From NCBI GenBank assembly GCA_036345935.2, contig JADWOT020001129.1, positions 1-64,000 on the forward strand: a DNA stretch of 64,000 bases, written 5' to 3'. The stretch's first letter is position 1, and each line of letters opens with the position of its first letter. A program made the translations under genes and the position numbers. Shown here piece after piece: positions 1 to 13,085 of the stretch. The DNA is from Taenia hydatigena (lineage: Eukaryota > Platyhelminthes > Cestoda > Cyclophyllidea > Taeniidae). The notes beneath the pieces are model-generated. The model was not told the origin of the DNA. It did no database searches and saw only the letters and a program-made list of their open reading frames with translations.

Positions 1-74
1 AAGTCCAGTCCAGAAGTGGGTGGCTATAAACCAGCTATTTAAAAATCCAAAGCAATGGCAAAGGCGAGATTCAC

Positions 75-384
75 CTTTTATGCTGTTCAGTGATGCCTCC
101 ATGCTTATAAAAGAATATTTCACTGATGAAAAACAAACTTTTTCTTGAATCCAGGATCTGTAGCTTCTTTAACAAGAGGGAAAGATCGACGCCAAAAACA
201 TTTTCAACAGTATTTAACAAATTAGGCCTCATTTTACAAAACTCGTCGTTGATAGAGTGACAATCTATTGAAAGCACTGCTATAACAACCTTAATTAGGG
301 CGAGTGGGGTTTCGTGTTTAGAAAGGGCAGCGGCGCAAGGAGTTGGGACCGTCACACTCATGCGAAGCAGTTGGTAGTGGGTCT
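75..384 (-). CDS. Candidate coding exon, unknown protein (runs toward left edge)
   Basis: On the minus strand the frame is open from an AG acceptor ending at 385 to a GT donor at 74-73 (AAAAG then GTGAAT). The exon would be 310 bp, entered after two bases of a codon and left after two bases. There is an ATG at 361 and an in-frame TGA upstream of the proposed acceptor. The translation has ordinary protein composition: an Ile/Val/Leu-rich stretch (LIKVVIAVLSI), then a leucine/lysine helix-like stretch (LLLKKLQIL) and an aromatic segment (FFISEIFFYKHGG). No family was recognised. The acceptor has a poor pyrimidine tract, so the start could instead be the ATG at 361. The next exon would lie outside the window. 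Confidence 0.42.
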
Positions 385-419
385 CTGATCACTAGCTATT
401 TCAGGGATGCTGGTCTGGC

Positions 420-641
420 CTAAAGCGTGCGCTCCAAAGTGTTGCTTGACAGGAGCTTGATTTTTTCGAGGATGGTTAGCGTTGGAGTCGAATTCGCCGC
501 AGGAGATGGAATTGTGAATGTGGGTGCCGCGCCGCTGCTTGCGGGAGCCTCAATTTTAGAAAAGAGCCCTTGAGTGACTTTTTAAGATGACATCCGTTAT
601 GTCGATAGGTATGAACTCTTCCATTAGAGCTTCGAACGCCT
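420..641 (-). pseudogene. Protein-like segment interrupted by a one-base frameshift
   Basis: Downstream of an acceptor (TTTGCAG ending at 642) a minus-strand frame opens with AFEALMEEFIPIDITDVILK and meets a TAA in a run of Ts near 559. Shifting by one base in that CTTTTC run restores an open frame of equally good composition (Pro/Ala/Ser-rich, then an Ile/Leu/Lys helix-like end LTILEKIKLL). It ends at a TAG at 420-422. Both halves look like one protein of unknown family. The break may be a real inactivating indel or a homopolymer error in the assembly. The segment lies just upstream of the 75-384 exon on the same strand, so both may belong to one gene. No good donor was found between them. 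Confidence 0.35.
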
Positions 642-3600
642 CTGCAAATTTTGCAGATGAATTAATATAGGAACCTCATAAATTGTCCACCGCATCGCCT
701 ACCATGTGTGATTGATTGATTGAATGACTGAGTTACTGATTTATTCATTGATATGTTCATCCCCTTGCTCCTTTACTTCCTTTTAAGCTGTTTTGTTGTT
801 CGGTTGATTGCCTAATGCTCTTCTTCAGCCCACCCGTCAATGAACGTGGCAGCACAATATCGGAGCCATGACTTTAATATCCCTCCCTTCCTCCCACCCT
901 CTCTCCCTCCCTCCTTCCTTACTTGCATGGAAAGTCAGTGGTTGGCACGGTTGACTCGTGAGTGTTTTTCTCTTATAACCAACACGTTTTAATAGATGAC
1001 GCTGTCACATCTTTCGCACATGTGAATTCCATTCTCAAGGCTACAAGGCAGCATGTCACAGATGCACTTGTCACCAATGCCAACAATCAACTGCAACCCA
1101 ACAAAACAAAGAATATTTGAAAGCCCAATAAAACAAAATGTTCTGCATCCATCACGGAGTCACACAAATGTGCTATGGTTAACAATGCTTTAAGTCGTAA
1201 CAAAACATCTCCAACACTACTGTATACATACACACTGCAGCGCCTTCAGCCTTCCCTCACCCCAAGAACACCAAGTAAGACAACATTCGGGCAGAATACA
1301 CATCTATTCCACATATCGACGACCCACTCGGCGAAGAAAAGACATCAGGGGAAATATGTGCCTCCATCACCAACACCCGTCATTTAACAAACCACTGAAG
1401 CGTCACACAGTCCCTCTCTCCGCCTCCAGCACCATCCTCCGTGCTCTCCTTGGTAATTGTGCCGCATCTGCAGTCTCCTCCTCACCTCCTATGGCCCAGG
1501 CGCATTACGTAGGGAATGACGGGGATCCACCGACCACCATGCCTACAAGCAAAATTCCAAATCCTGTCAACGATACAACCTCAAGCCCATGAAATTAACA
1601 GAACAACTAAGACCTGTTGTGAATATCGGTCTCAAACCTAGTCCCACCTGGCAGCTATACGTCGACAAACTTAACTAATTGTGTTAGGCAGCATCAACAC
1701 ACCTCAGCGCCATTAACCGACAGATATGGTTGTTAAACGACACACACGCGCACACCCACACAATTTGGTAAGGAAATCAACTCTAGATGTTAGGTTCTGC
1801 AGAACAATTGGGGCATCAAGTCAATGGGCATTTACCGTTTCTCCTACCAATTAATCGCACTTGGGCAATGTGTCACCCCACTCACTGCAACACACACCTG
1901 TAGCCGTCATTGAAAACAGCTCCTTGCGTAGGTTATGCATGCATGGATGCTCCTCAACAAATTGCGTCGAATTTCTTTAGCATTAGTCAAACCACTTTTA
2001 CGCATATACAGCTCACACTAACCACAATGCCGATTACTTCACAACTACCTCGTATTGGCTTCACCTCACACCATACAACTATCAAAGGCGACAGAGCCTC
2101 AACATCCTATTTTAAAACAAACAAGCGAAACTAATAAGTGTAGGCCAATGACAACATCAGACTTAATTTACACAACATTTCGTCCTACAGAAAAGTACTC
2201 ACCAGACTGCCGCTTAGCACCAAAGCACCGCATCCAGTCTTTCATAACTCCTCCAAGCACAAAGTCATGCTACTTATGTCCTGCGCAAGTGAACATTCAA
2301 CATCGAGCAGGGAAACCTTCAGCAAGATCGATTGGTCGAATGTCTGCAACACCACATCTGTCAACGACGACGACGACGACGAGTTCAAGGGCGCATAGTG
2401 CCGTCTCAGTGGACTCCCATGGGCTGGCTTCCACAGCCACATTCTCCTTCTTCGATACCTCCGTCAGCAACGACGCATGTTGTTGGCAGGACCCCATAAC
2501 CACCACGAGACCTAACTACTTAAATACAAAAATACTGCGCTACCAAGTTTTGCACCCAAAATTAGCACCCAGTACTGTTCAATAATGTCTACATGCTTAC
2601 CGCAAAATACACCAACGAAAAAATACTCTTGCCGGACTTTGCATCTGCTACGAATCTAGCACCGTGTAGCGCCAGCTGATTGGTAGATTTTTCCTTTTGT
2701 TTCCAGCAGATTGGACCCCTCCTGCCATAATCTCTCCCTTTTGATATCATCCACTATCCAACCAACCGCCAGGACAGCTTCAACTGCTCCCCTTCAAAAT
2801 TATTCAGCGAAACTAACAAGCGATGAAAAGTGCTGTTGCTGGATAACAAAATCTCGTCCAAATTCAATTCCTCATCTTCATTCAACAAAAAAATTTACAT
2901 GCGTTTCGACTTGTTCATGTACGTACACACGACTATGAACAAGTCAACTTGATGCGTTCCAAATACATAAACTGAGAAGTAACATAAAATACATTCGCGT
3001 ACAGCGATAAAGTCAGTAAATACAAAGATAAAAGGCATACACTTCAAAACGCAAACAGGTCGGAGTTCGAGAAAAGGGTCTAGAGTAGATTCCAAAGCAG
3101 CTCTGCAGCACTCCCGCCCGTTTCCACCCCAATTCATCGGCCTTACTCAACGCGATCATAAGCCTGCCTACCAGCTCAACACCGACCTCACATCCATCTC
3201 GTCTGTTTACCTGCTGACCATGCAATTATCCAATGCTTGAACCAAAAGAGCTAACACCTATCTCTATGCCATCAAACGCAACAATATCATCCATGGCAAG
3301 ATCCGCACCGCAGGTCAAAGGAGACGCCCCACAAATGACTTAAACATCCCACATTGCATATCATTCCACACGCTCATCACATGTAGCTTCATCACTACTG
3401 TAAATTTGTAGCATTCCAAAAGTATAGAAGGAAAAAGTGGGAAAGCCGACACACAAACCACTTCACATTAGAATGAAGACTGAAATCAACCGCGCAATCG
3501 CAATTCAGCATACCAAATAAATATGATGAGGTTTCGTCATTTAGAATCAAAACTAACATCTGGATTTGATCTGCCCTATCTTTGGCTTTTAAATGCAACA

Positions 3601-4184
3601 AAAAAACTGCCAAAACTCGGCAATGCTAACAGACTTACATGCATGCATTTATACTCACGTACAAAATAGTGAACCGCAATAAAGCAACCAATAAAGCATT
3701 TTCTAAAATTCAAAGAGCAACGATCACAAAACCAAAAAACTGGTATTTGAAGATGTATCAACCTCTGCTTAGGGCCCATGAAAATTTCGCGGCTTAATAA
3801 TTTGCAACAAGTCTACAGAGCGACTTAAGCTACCACCGATAATGTATGCATTCAGCATAAAATCTGTGCCTTCGTCGTTCCCCTGATCACCACGCTCTAT
3901 ATCTCTTCTGCTCCTTAGAAGCAAGTGTGGCGTCAAGGTCCATTTAGTCAAAGACCTGAAAAGGGACGAACTAATACGCCATTCTTTTTGATTCAGGCAG
4001 TGCTGATTGAGCCGAAGTAGCATCCTGTACACTGAGCATCTTTATTCCTTCAACCTATTAACATCTCAAGCCACTTCAATTGACTTCTCGGGTGATCGAC
4101 GTGATTTCTTGCTTCTCGAGGCTGCATACGGCAGGGAGATGTTGCTAGCACATCGCAGTCTCCATTGCACCCCTGACGAACGTA
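642..4184. other. Anonymous A/C-rich region, no gene supported
   Basis: Roughly 1,000-3,300 is poor in G on the plus strand. It holds open frames (for example 2,055-2,585) that are products of this composition: Thr/Ser/Pro/His-rich, with no motif and no splice signals that preserve phase. A GATT/TGAT-type simple stretch lies at about 707-750 and a C/T-rich stretch at about 885-920. I see no recognisable gene. Confidence 0.5.
2364..2382. repeat. (ACG)n microsatellite
   Basis: About six perfect ACG units in a row, read directly from the sequence. Confidence 0.9.
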
Positions 4185-4334
4185 ATGCCGCCTGAATCAG
4201 ATGAGCCAGCAGAAGCCAGTCTGACACTTGACAAGATCAAGGGACCCATGGCAAACTTCGATTTCACGAGTCCTCTTCCTCGAACCCATGACAATGCCAG
4301 TCACTTAGTTGAGGTGCCTACCACCTTGAGGAGA
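4185..4334 (+). CDS. Candidate first coding exon, unknown protein
   Basis: An ATG at 4,185 opens 50 codons that end exactly at a consensus donor (AGA then GTGAGT at 4,335-4,340), phase 0. The encoded segment begins MPPESDEPAEASLTLDKIKG and is acidic at the start, then Thr/Pro/His-rich. That composition is typical of coding sequence and unlike the surrounding spacer. The frame is also open for ten codons upstream of the ATG, so an earlier acceptor is possible. No family was recognised and no downstream exon could be fixed. Confidence 0.38.
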
Positions 4335-4915
4335 GTGAGTAGAGCTTTGGTCGCATCGCCTTTGTTGGATGATTGAAAAGCATTCTCCTACCGACAATTT
4401 CCTATTTTATCTCCTTGTGGCCCTTCTCAGTGCTACAGCTGGCCCTAGTTGTAGATGGATCCACATACTGCAGACAATTTGTGCATCCATTATTCTGTAC
4501 ACATGCATTCCCTTTACTTATGTACTTTGTATTCTATAAAACCTGTTTCGTGCAGCTTTCAGGCCACGAAAGAGTCTAATGAGCCATGTCATCAACGTTT
4601 AGCGACAACAAGTGCGTGTAATTGTGCCCTCAACTTTATCTAGGTGTCGATGTGTACGATTTATACGTAATCACATAATGCACGAATTCAACAAAGGCAA
4701 CTGTAGAACTTTGCGACTTATCCGAGGATAAAAGTAGGCATATCACTTGAGCAGAACAACTGTATTCATAACGTAGAAAGAATTTGTGCTTGTAGCGTGG
4801 CCCAGAGGTTAGGCCACCCAACAAATGTACGACGGGCGTTCAAGTGAACGCAGACGAGACTGAGAGTTCAACAATCAACAATCGCGAATTTTTGTGCTGA
4901 ATATTTCCATTACTA
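4335..4915. other. Spacer, nothing recognised
   Basis: Overlapping short frames in both orientations, with no motif or repeat that I could match elsewhere in the window. Confidence 0.5.
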
Positions 4916-5110
4916 TGTAGCGTCCCGAGGCTCCCTTAAGGCAAAAGAAGGCAAAGTGTCGGGGTAGAATACATATATTCACCGGACAGAGGGGAAAATA
5001 TACTGCTGGCATGGCCCGGAGGCCAGCCCACGCAGCTAAGGCAATATGGCCACCTCTGTGACCCTGACAGAAATCGGCAGCACAAACAGATAAAGCACTA
5101 CAACTATGCT
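4916..5110 (+). repeat. Dispersed repeat R1, copy a (possible LTR fragment)
   Basis: The segment starts TGTAGCGTCCCGAG and is clearly related to 21,712-21,905, in the same orientation and with the same internal landmarks (CTGCTGGCATGGCC, GGCCAGCCCACGCAG, GGCCACC). Upstream flanks of the two copies are unrelated, which places the left end at TGTAGCG. The TG start, read in reverse as ...GCTACA, would suit an LTR terminus. The right end is not sharp and no matching CA end or target duplication was identified, so the element class is inferred. Confidence 0.65.
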
Positions 5111-8100
5111 AATCAGAAGTAGCATGGTGTTTGGTGCAGCTATGGACAACTAGCCGAGTCCTCAATTTTCCGGAGAAAACATACCAGTAATTCATGCTAA
5201 TAGTGCACAGATTTAATGCTTATCTTCTTCAAGTGTGCTTTGTAGGCCAGAGGCGAAGGAACAATTTGAACCTGATCACCAAGCAGTGTGGTCCCTCTCT
5301 GAAGCGCGCCACATCCTCGTCTTGAACTCTTCTACATTATCTTTCTCTACTCTCTCTTACTATTAGCAGAGACGTCAAAGCGTGCTCAGCCTTCTAATAG
5401 TGAGGGTGGAAAGGGGGAAGAGAGGGAACCTTCCACACAGATCCTCTGCCTATGCCTAATACGAGAAGGTCCATTACTCTGAGACGCCTTAATCATCCTA
5501 GACGAAACAGCTGATCACTAGCGTATTATCAGTGTGTTGCAGAATTGCCTGTGTCTCAACAAAGAGATATAATTTGTGTTCGTGCCTTTTGCTTGCGACG
5601 TACATCTAAGGAAACGTAAGCATGACACTATTATACCACTAACAAGTGTGGAATGTGAAAAACCTGATAAATCAAACTTGGCATAAAGGTCACTAGTTAT
5701 CAAAGAACAACCTAGAGAACGACTCATCGAGACCTTGTTTGTGGCGCGAAAATCATTAAAATTATAACTTTGTGTTTGGAGTGTCCTACAAATGCCTTGC
5801 GAAACTGCATTTGCTTAGTCTTATTGGTTAAAAAAGAAAAGTTATGTTTTTGCTGTGATATTTAAGGTAGATTAGAATTCCTGCAACAACTATTTGTTTT
5901 AATCGTGTCTAATACCCCTCTTATGTAGCTAGCGGCGTATATGAAGGGATGGCCTGAGTGTGTTCGTCGCTGTGCATGTTTCGTGGTTCGTGCTGACGAG
6001 TTCAGGTATGTGAGTATTCATATTTGAAATTTTTGACTTATTTTATGCGTATACATAGGTAGCCCTTTATTATTGACATGAAAGTGTGGCTAGCGAATTT
6101 CGAGGCTTGCTGAATTCGTGGTTCGTGTAATGCTAAGAATCTGTTAACTCGCTTAACTAAATGCCTAAGCGCATTTTACATTAGGGTGATGTCTGCTGAT
6201 TTTGGCTGTTGTAAGTCTTTTGTAAGTCATGATAAAGGGTGAGGAGTCTGAATTTACTATTATTGGTTACCACTACTTCATTTGTGGGCAATGAATCGCG
6301 TATTGAATCGATGAACTTGCCGCTTGAGACCAGTCGAACTAATTGAGACGGAACAGAGGTAAACTTCCTGGTTATGTGGCATTCATTGAAGAAACAACAA
6401 AATTGATTCGAGGAAACTGTAAGCGGATAATGCAGCGATTGTGTGGTGCAAATCTCTACCCCATGTTTTCGTCACTAGCACATAGCTGAACTGAAACTGT
6501 TGGCTGCAGTCATTCTAGTAGTTCATTGTGGGAGTTCACTTATTATGTGGCGTTTGCATGGCTTCCTTTCCTTTGCTCTAGTCGATAAAGAAGTTGCTGA
6601 CTGCAACGACAAGTGCAAATGAAAAGTTGCATGCTGACCTCGGTGAATGAATAAAGAATTATGATTGTTGGGAAGGTAGCAAGACGGTTTGGGTGTGACG
6701 TCATCCATCGTTCCACTGAGAGATGGCATAACACCAGGAATCGTCTGAACGTGGGCGTGAGAGGAGATGCGAAATAGCTTGGACTCGAAAATGCTAGATC
6801 ATAATGATGGTTTATTCCTAGTTCATGATATTATTTAGGCCTTTTTATGCAGGAATTTGATATCTTTCTAAGTAAATTACATGTCTTTAGCAGCAGGTGG
6901 TGAGCTGGAATGATTTCAGCATATGGATTTGATTTATTCGCTTCCAAAAATGCTACTATACGCCATTTTTCAGTTGTAAAGGATATGATCAATGCTCCCT
7001 CTCCGCTGTACAGTCGCTGGTGCGCCAAAAGACTTAGCACTCTTTCATCATAAAGCTTACTGCCCAATTTGATAAGGTGTGATTAATTTAGCACTCCTAG
7101 GATGAGGCGGAGAAATGCAGCGAAGGCGAACGCTCGGGGTGTTGCGTCCTTGGTGGGACTGCAGGTGTCACGAGATGGATTCTTTCCTCGCCTCTTTTCT
7201 CGACCGTGAGTGCAGCTGAGGTCTTGGTGATTCTGTTGCCTTGTAGGAAGTGCAGTAAGTGTTCACCCTCTTCTTACCAACGTTGCATGCATTTGATGCG
7301 TTGATTAATGCAGAGTGGCCTAATGTCATCTCTTGAACGTGTTTTCCTTATTTGTTTGTTATAATTGGCTGATGTGAGGTGCTATGAGCATATTGGGTGA
7401 GATTGGAGAAGTGAAACACACGTAGGAGTGTTCTTGGTGAATAAATGCATTTATTTTATGCAAACGAGCTTTTGATGAAAAAAACAATTGAACATCTAAG
7501 TTGTTGTGAGTCCTTTGAAAAAAGGATGGGTGAAGTCATATTTTGAGGGTTCATCCGTTTTCTGTGGCGTACTCTGTGAATCGGTCATTTGGTGGCCTCT
7601 TTAGCCAGATGTTGCTTGCATTGGACACGAGCTAGCCGATGAATATGCAGGGCCGCGGTGTCCCTTTTGCAACTTCGTGGCCTATTTTTCATCTGTGGAG
7701 CGCCACAACAGTAGTCTCTATTGTGATTTTTTCATTTTCTTCCATGCATCTCCGTTGGATTCTGGTAGTGTTGGCATTAGCATTCAGTGTTTCCTAATTG
7801 TTAATGATTCATAAGGCACTAGTGCCCATCACAATTCAGTTGTTAGGTTGAGTTGGCACAACTGATTGTTTGTGTGGTTTGGCCCAAGTTAGTACTCTGC
7901 AGCGAAGATGGCACAAGACGTATGAACTGCACGTGAGAAAACATTACGTTCGTGTGTGATGGTAGTCAACATCCATCCCAGTCATCGTGGTATCTCAGTG
8001 GAGAGGTAGAACTTGTCCTTGTAAATTCACAGAGGCGAGTTGGTGGCGGATGCACTAACGAGGCCGATCAGAAGTATTTCTGACGTCAATTCTCTTACAG

Positions 8101-9399
8101 GCTCTGCCTCAAAGGAATGAAGTAAAATACTTGCATCTGATTCGCATATAGTGAGAGCGTTAAGCAGAAATGTGGGGCTAGTCTTTGTCATGAGCTCAGC
8201 AAGGCGTTTGTGTAATGAACTTTAATGCAAACACCGATTTCATTGCAGTGCTTTGACTTTATAATTATTTATTTTTGGGTTAACGGTTACCCTTCAGTGC
8301 CCGATTGTAAGTTTTTTCATCTATCCCGCTGTCACTTTCACTAACCGTCTTCATACCTCGTTAATCAGTAACATCGATTTTAACCGTTATCCCCGCTTTC
8401 CTAACAGACAAGGAGTGCAATGTGACAAAGGCGGTGGCCGACACATGACCATTGAAGCGATACGTCTTAACAACTTTGAGCTTCCTGCTGCAATATCATC
8501 ACCAAGACCGCCAACTTGGATTAGCCGTCAACAGTCTCCTCGACATGCTAATCACATTCTGCTGCTGCAGTGCTGCACTTAGCGCTGGCGCAGGTGATGT
8601 CACTTTTGCCAAATTCCTCATTTCAATGATAGTCCTCGCCCGCCAACTGTACTTCTTTGCACTCCTTTTGTATTAGGTGGTAGCGTACATCCACGGCAGC
8701 GTTGATGAGTGGCAGGCAAATGGTGCCACCGACTTGCTGATTACTTTTGTCGCTTCTGAAATCGAGGACACTAATGCTGATGGTTGTGGTGCCACCGCTG
8801 TTGCCTTTGTGCCTTCCGTTGAGGCTATGAATTTGGTGACGTGGCAGTTCGTCAGTGTGACATGGAGCGTGCAGATGCTGTAGATGGTGGAGACGAATTA
8901 TCTCATGGGATGGCGGAATATGCAGCACCGGTGGTTTATTTGCTCGTTGTTATCTTGTGGAAAAGATGGAGAGGGGATTTCACGACGTCAACTTTGCTCG
9001 AACTGCAAGTTCTCTTCCCTTTCCTATTATAAACGCTGACGGAAGTAAACTTAACATTTATTTGGCTAATCAATAGGCACTGAAATTCAGCTTAGATATT
9101 TGCCTCTTTTTCCTATTCTTTAAACTAGCCGAAAATTATGAAGACTCATTAGTCGACTGTCATTTATTTGTAAAGTCCAGATTTTTTTTTACTAATGCTG
9201 TGTGCTAGATTTCATCATAATGCTTGCAAGACTACCGCCTGCATTGTATGCTCCTTTACAAAGATTATCCTTATTTGTTAAGATTTTAAAATACTAGGAC
9301 TGCTGCCTGATGGTTGAATACGGCCGGTTGTAGTCTGCGGCGAACCTGTGCTTAGACCACCCAATAAAGTGACTCACATTGCGTGTACTACCCAGTTGT
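5111..9399. other. T/G-rich spacer without a supported gene
   Basis: I found no phase-consistent exon set, repeat pair or RNA gene. At 8,452-8,883 two frames of moderately protein-like composition abut (separated by a TAG), but neither has convincing splice signals and the complementary strand is equally open. The window cannot settle whether they code. Confidence 0.45.
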
Positions 9400-9400
9400 N
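9400..9400. other. Ambiguous base N at the satellite boundary
   Basis: The only N in the window lies immediately before the first satellite monomer, so the left junction of the array may be an assembly join rather than a true boundary. Confidence 0.95.
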
Positions 9401-10147
9401 AGAGATTGGGAGGAGTTGGAAGTATTCTGTATGTGGGCACCTCTTGAGAGTAGTAGGGCGGTAGTCTGTTGTCGCGGCACCGACGAATCTCTCCTTTTTA
9501 TTTCTTATGACGTTTTATAGTGTTCAGACGGAGGATTGGTCATGCAGTCGGCGTTTGGGATGGTGATGAGGTGCTGTCGGTAGAGATTGGGAGGAGTTGG
9601 AAGTATTCTGTATGTGGGCACCTCTTGAGGGTAGTTGGGCGGTAGTCTGTTGTCGCGGCACCGACGAATCTCTCCTTTTTATTTGGTATGACGTATTATA
9701 TTGTTGCGACGGAGGATTGGTCATGCGGTCGCGTTTTGCGATGGTGATGAGGTGCTGTCGGTAGAGATTGCGAGGAGTTCCAAGTATTCTGTATGTGCGC
9801 ACCTCTTGAGATTAGTAGGGCGGTAGTCTGTTGTCGCGGCACCGACGAATCTCTCCTTTTTATTTGGTATGACGTATTATATTGTTGAGACGGAGGATTG
9901 GTCATGCAGTCGCCGTTTGCGATGGTGATGAGGTGCTGTTGGTGGAGATTGCGAGGAGTTGGAAGTAATCTGTATGTGGGCACCTCTTGAGAGTAGTAGG
10001 GCGGTAGTCTGTTGTCGCGGCACCGACGAATCTCTCCTTTTTATTTGGTATGACGTTTTATAGTGTTCAGACGGAGGATTGGTCATGCAGTCGGCGTTTG
10101 GGATGGTGATGAGGTGCTGTCGGTAGAGATTGGGAGGAGTTGGAAGT

Positions 10148-11957
10148 AATCTGTATGTGGGCACCTCTTGAGAGTAGTAGGGCGGTAGTCTGTTGTCGCG
10201 GCATCGACGAATCTCTCCTTTTTATTTGTTATGACGTATTATATTGTTGAGACGGAGGATTGTTCATGCAGTCGGCGTTTGCGATGGTGATGAGGTGCTG
10301 TCGGTAGAGATTGGGAGGAGTTGGAAGTATTCTGTATGTGGGCACCTATTGAGGGTAGTTGGGCGGTAGTCTGTTGTCGCGGCACCGACGAATCTCTCCT
10401 TTTTATTTCGTATGACGTTTTATATTGTTCAGACGGAGGATTGGTCTTGCGGTCGCGTTTTGTGATGGTGATGAGGTGCTGTTGGTAGAGATTGGGAGGA
10501 GTTGGAAGTAATCTGTATGTGGGCACCTCTTGAGAGTAGTAGGGCGGTAGTCTGTTGTCGCGGCACCGACGAATCTCTCCTTTTTATTTGGTAAGACGTT
10601 TTATATTGTTGAGACGGAGGATTGGTCTTGCGGTCGCGTTTTGTGATGGTGATGAGGTGCTGTTGGTAGAGATTGGGAGGAGTTGGAAGTAATCTGTATG
10701 TGGGCACCTCTTGAGAGTAGTAGGGCGGTAGTCTGTTGTCGCGGCACCGACGAATCTCTCCTTTTTATTTGGTATGACGTTTTATATTGTTCAGACGAAG
10801 GAATGGTCATGCGGTCGCGTTTTGCGATGGTGATGAGGTGCTGTCGGTAGAGATTGCGAGGAGTTGGATGTATTCTGTATGTGGGCACCTCTTGAGAGTA
10901 GTAGGGCGGTAGTCTGTTGTCGCGGCACCAACGAACCTCTCCTTTTTATTTGGTATGACGTTTTATATTGTTGAGACGGAGGATTGGTCATGCGGTCGCG
11001 TTTTGCGATGGTGATGAGGTGCTGTCGGTAGAGATTGCGAGGAGTTCGAAGTAATCTGTATGTGGGCACCTCTTGAGAGTAGTAGGGCGGTAGTCTGTTG
11101 TCGCGGCATCGACGAATCTCTCCTTTTTATTTGTTATGACGTATTATATTGTTGAGACGGAGGATTGTTCATGCAGTCGGCGTTTGCGATGGTGATGAGG
11201 TGCTGTCGGTAGAGATTGGGAGGAGTTGGAAGTATTCTGTATGTGGGCACCTATTGAGGGTAGTTGGGCGGTAGTCTGTTGTCGCGGCACCGACGAATCT
11301 CTCCTTTTTATTTGGTATGACGTTTTATATTGTTCAGACGGAGGATTGGTCATGCGGTCGCGTTTTGCGATGGTGATGAGGTGCTGTCGGTAGAGATTGC
11401 GAGGAGTTGGAAGTAATCTGTATGTGGGCACCTCTTGAGAGTAGTAGGGCGGTAGTCTGTTGTCGCGGCACCGACGAATCTCTCCTTTTTATTTGGTATG
11501 ACGTTTTATATTGTTGAGACGGAGGATTGGTCATGCGGTCGCGTTTTGCGATGGTGATGAGGTGCTGTCGGTAGAGATTGGGAGGAGTTGGAAGTAATCT
11601 GTATGTGGGCACCTCTTGAGAGTAGTAGGGCGGTAGTCTGTTGTCGCGGCACCGACGAATCTCTCCTTTTTATTTGGTATGACGTTTTATATTTTTCAGA
11701 CGAAGGAATGGTCATGCGGTCGCGTTTTGCGATGGTGATGAGGTGCTGTCGGTAGAGATTGCGAGGAGTTGGATGTATTCTGTATGTGGGCACCTCTTGA
11801 GAGTAGTAGGGCGGTAGTCTGTTGTCGCGGCACCAACGAACCTCTCCTTTTTATTTGGTATGACGTTTTATATTGTTGAGACGGAGGATTGGTCATGCGG
11901 TCGCGTTTTGCGATGGTGATGAGGTGCTGTCGGTAGAGATTGCGAGGAGTTCGAAGT
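10148..11957. repeat. Higher-order repeat 1: two copies of a 905-bp five-monomer unit
   Basis: Private variants recur exactly 905 bp apart. Examples are the GCGGCATCGACG variant near 10,200 and 11,105, the CACCTATTGAGGG variant near 10,345 and 11,250, and the ACCAACGAACC variant near 10,927 and 11,832. 905 equals 5 x 181, so a five-monomer block was duplicated recently. Confidence 0.88.
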
Positions 11958-13085
11958 AATCTGTATGTGGGCACCTCTTGAGAGTAGTAGGGCGGTAGTC
12001 TGTTGTCGCGGCACCGACGAATCTCTCCTTTTTATTTCTTATGACGTTTTATATTGTTGAGACGGAGGACTGTTCATGCAGTCGGCGTTTGCGATGGTGA
12101 TGAGGTGTTGTCGGTAGAGATTGGGAGGAGTTGGAAGTATTCTGTATGTGGGCACCTCTTGAGATTAGTAGGGCGGTAGTCTGTTGTCGCGGCACCGACG
12201 AATCTCTCCTTTTTATTTGTTATGACGTTTTATATTGTTGAGACGGAGGATCGGTCATGCAGTCGGCGTTTGCGATGGTGATGAGGTGCTGTTGGTACAG
12301 ATTGCGAGGAGTTGGAAGTATTCTGTATGTGGGCACCTCTTGAGGGTAGTGGGGCGGTAGTCTGTTGTCGCGGCACCGACGAATCTCTCCTTTATATTTG
12401 GTATGACGTATTATATTGTTGCGACGGAGGATTGGTCATGCGGTCGCGTTTTGCGATGTTCATGAGGTGCTGTCGGTAGAGATTGGGAGGAGTTGGAAGT
12501 ATTCTGTATGTGGGCACCTCTTGAGAGTAGTAGGGCGGTAGTCTGTTGTCGCGGCACCAACGAATCTCTCCTTTTTATTTGGTATGACGTTTTATATTGT
12601 TGAGACGGAGGATTGTTCATGCAGTCGGCGATTGCGATGGTGATGAGGTGCTGTTGGTACAGATTGGGAGGAGTTGGAAGAATTCTCTATGTGGGCACCT
12701 CTTGAGAGTAGTAGGGCGGTAGTCTGTTGTCGCGGCACCGACGAATCTCTCCTTTTTATTTGGTATGACGTATTATATTGTTGAGACGGAGGATTGGTCA
12801 TGCGGTCGCGTTTTGTGATGTTGATGAGGTGCTGTCGGTAGAGATTGGGAGGAGTTGGAAGAATTCTGTATGTGGGCACCTCTTGAGAGTAGTGGGGCGG
12901 TAGTCTGTTGTGGCGGCACCGACGAATCTCTCCTTTTTATTTGGCATGACGTTTTAAATTGTTGAGACGGAGGACTGTTCATGCAGTCGGCGTTTGCGAT
13001 TGTGATGAGGTGCTGTCGGTAGAGATTGCGAGGAGTTGGAAGTATTCTGTATGTGGGCACCTCTTGAGAGTAGTAGGGCGGTAGT

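Noticed and set aside
2055..2585. 176-codon plus-strand ORF
   Set aside because: Thr/Ser/Pro/His-rich with an (ACG)n run, in a strand poor in G, where stop codons are under-represented. No motif.
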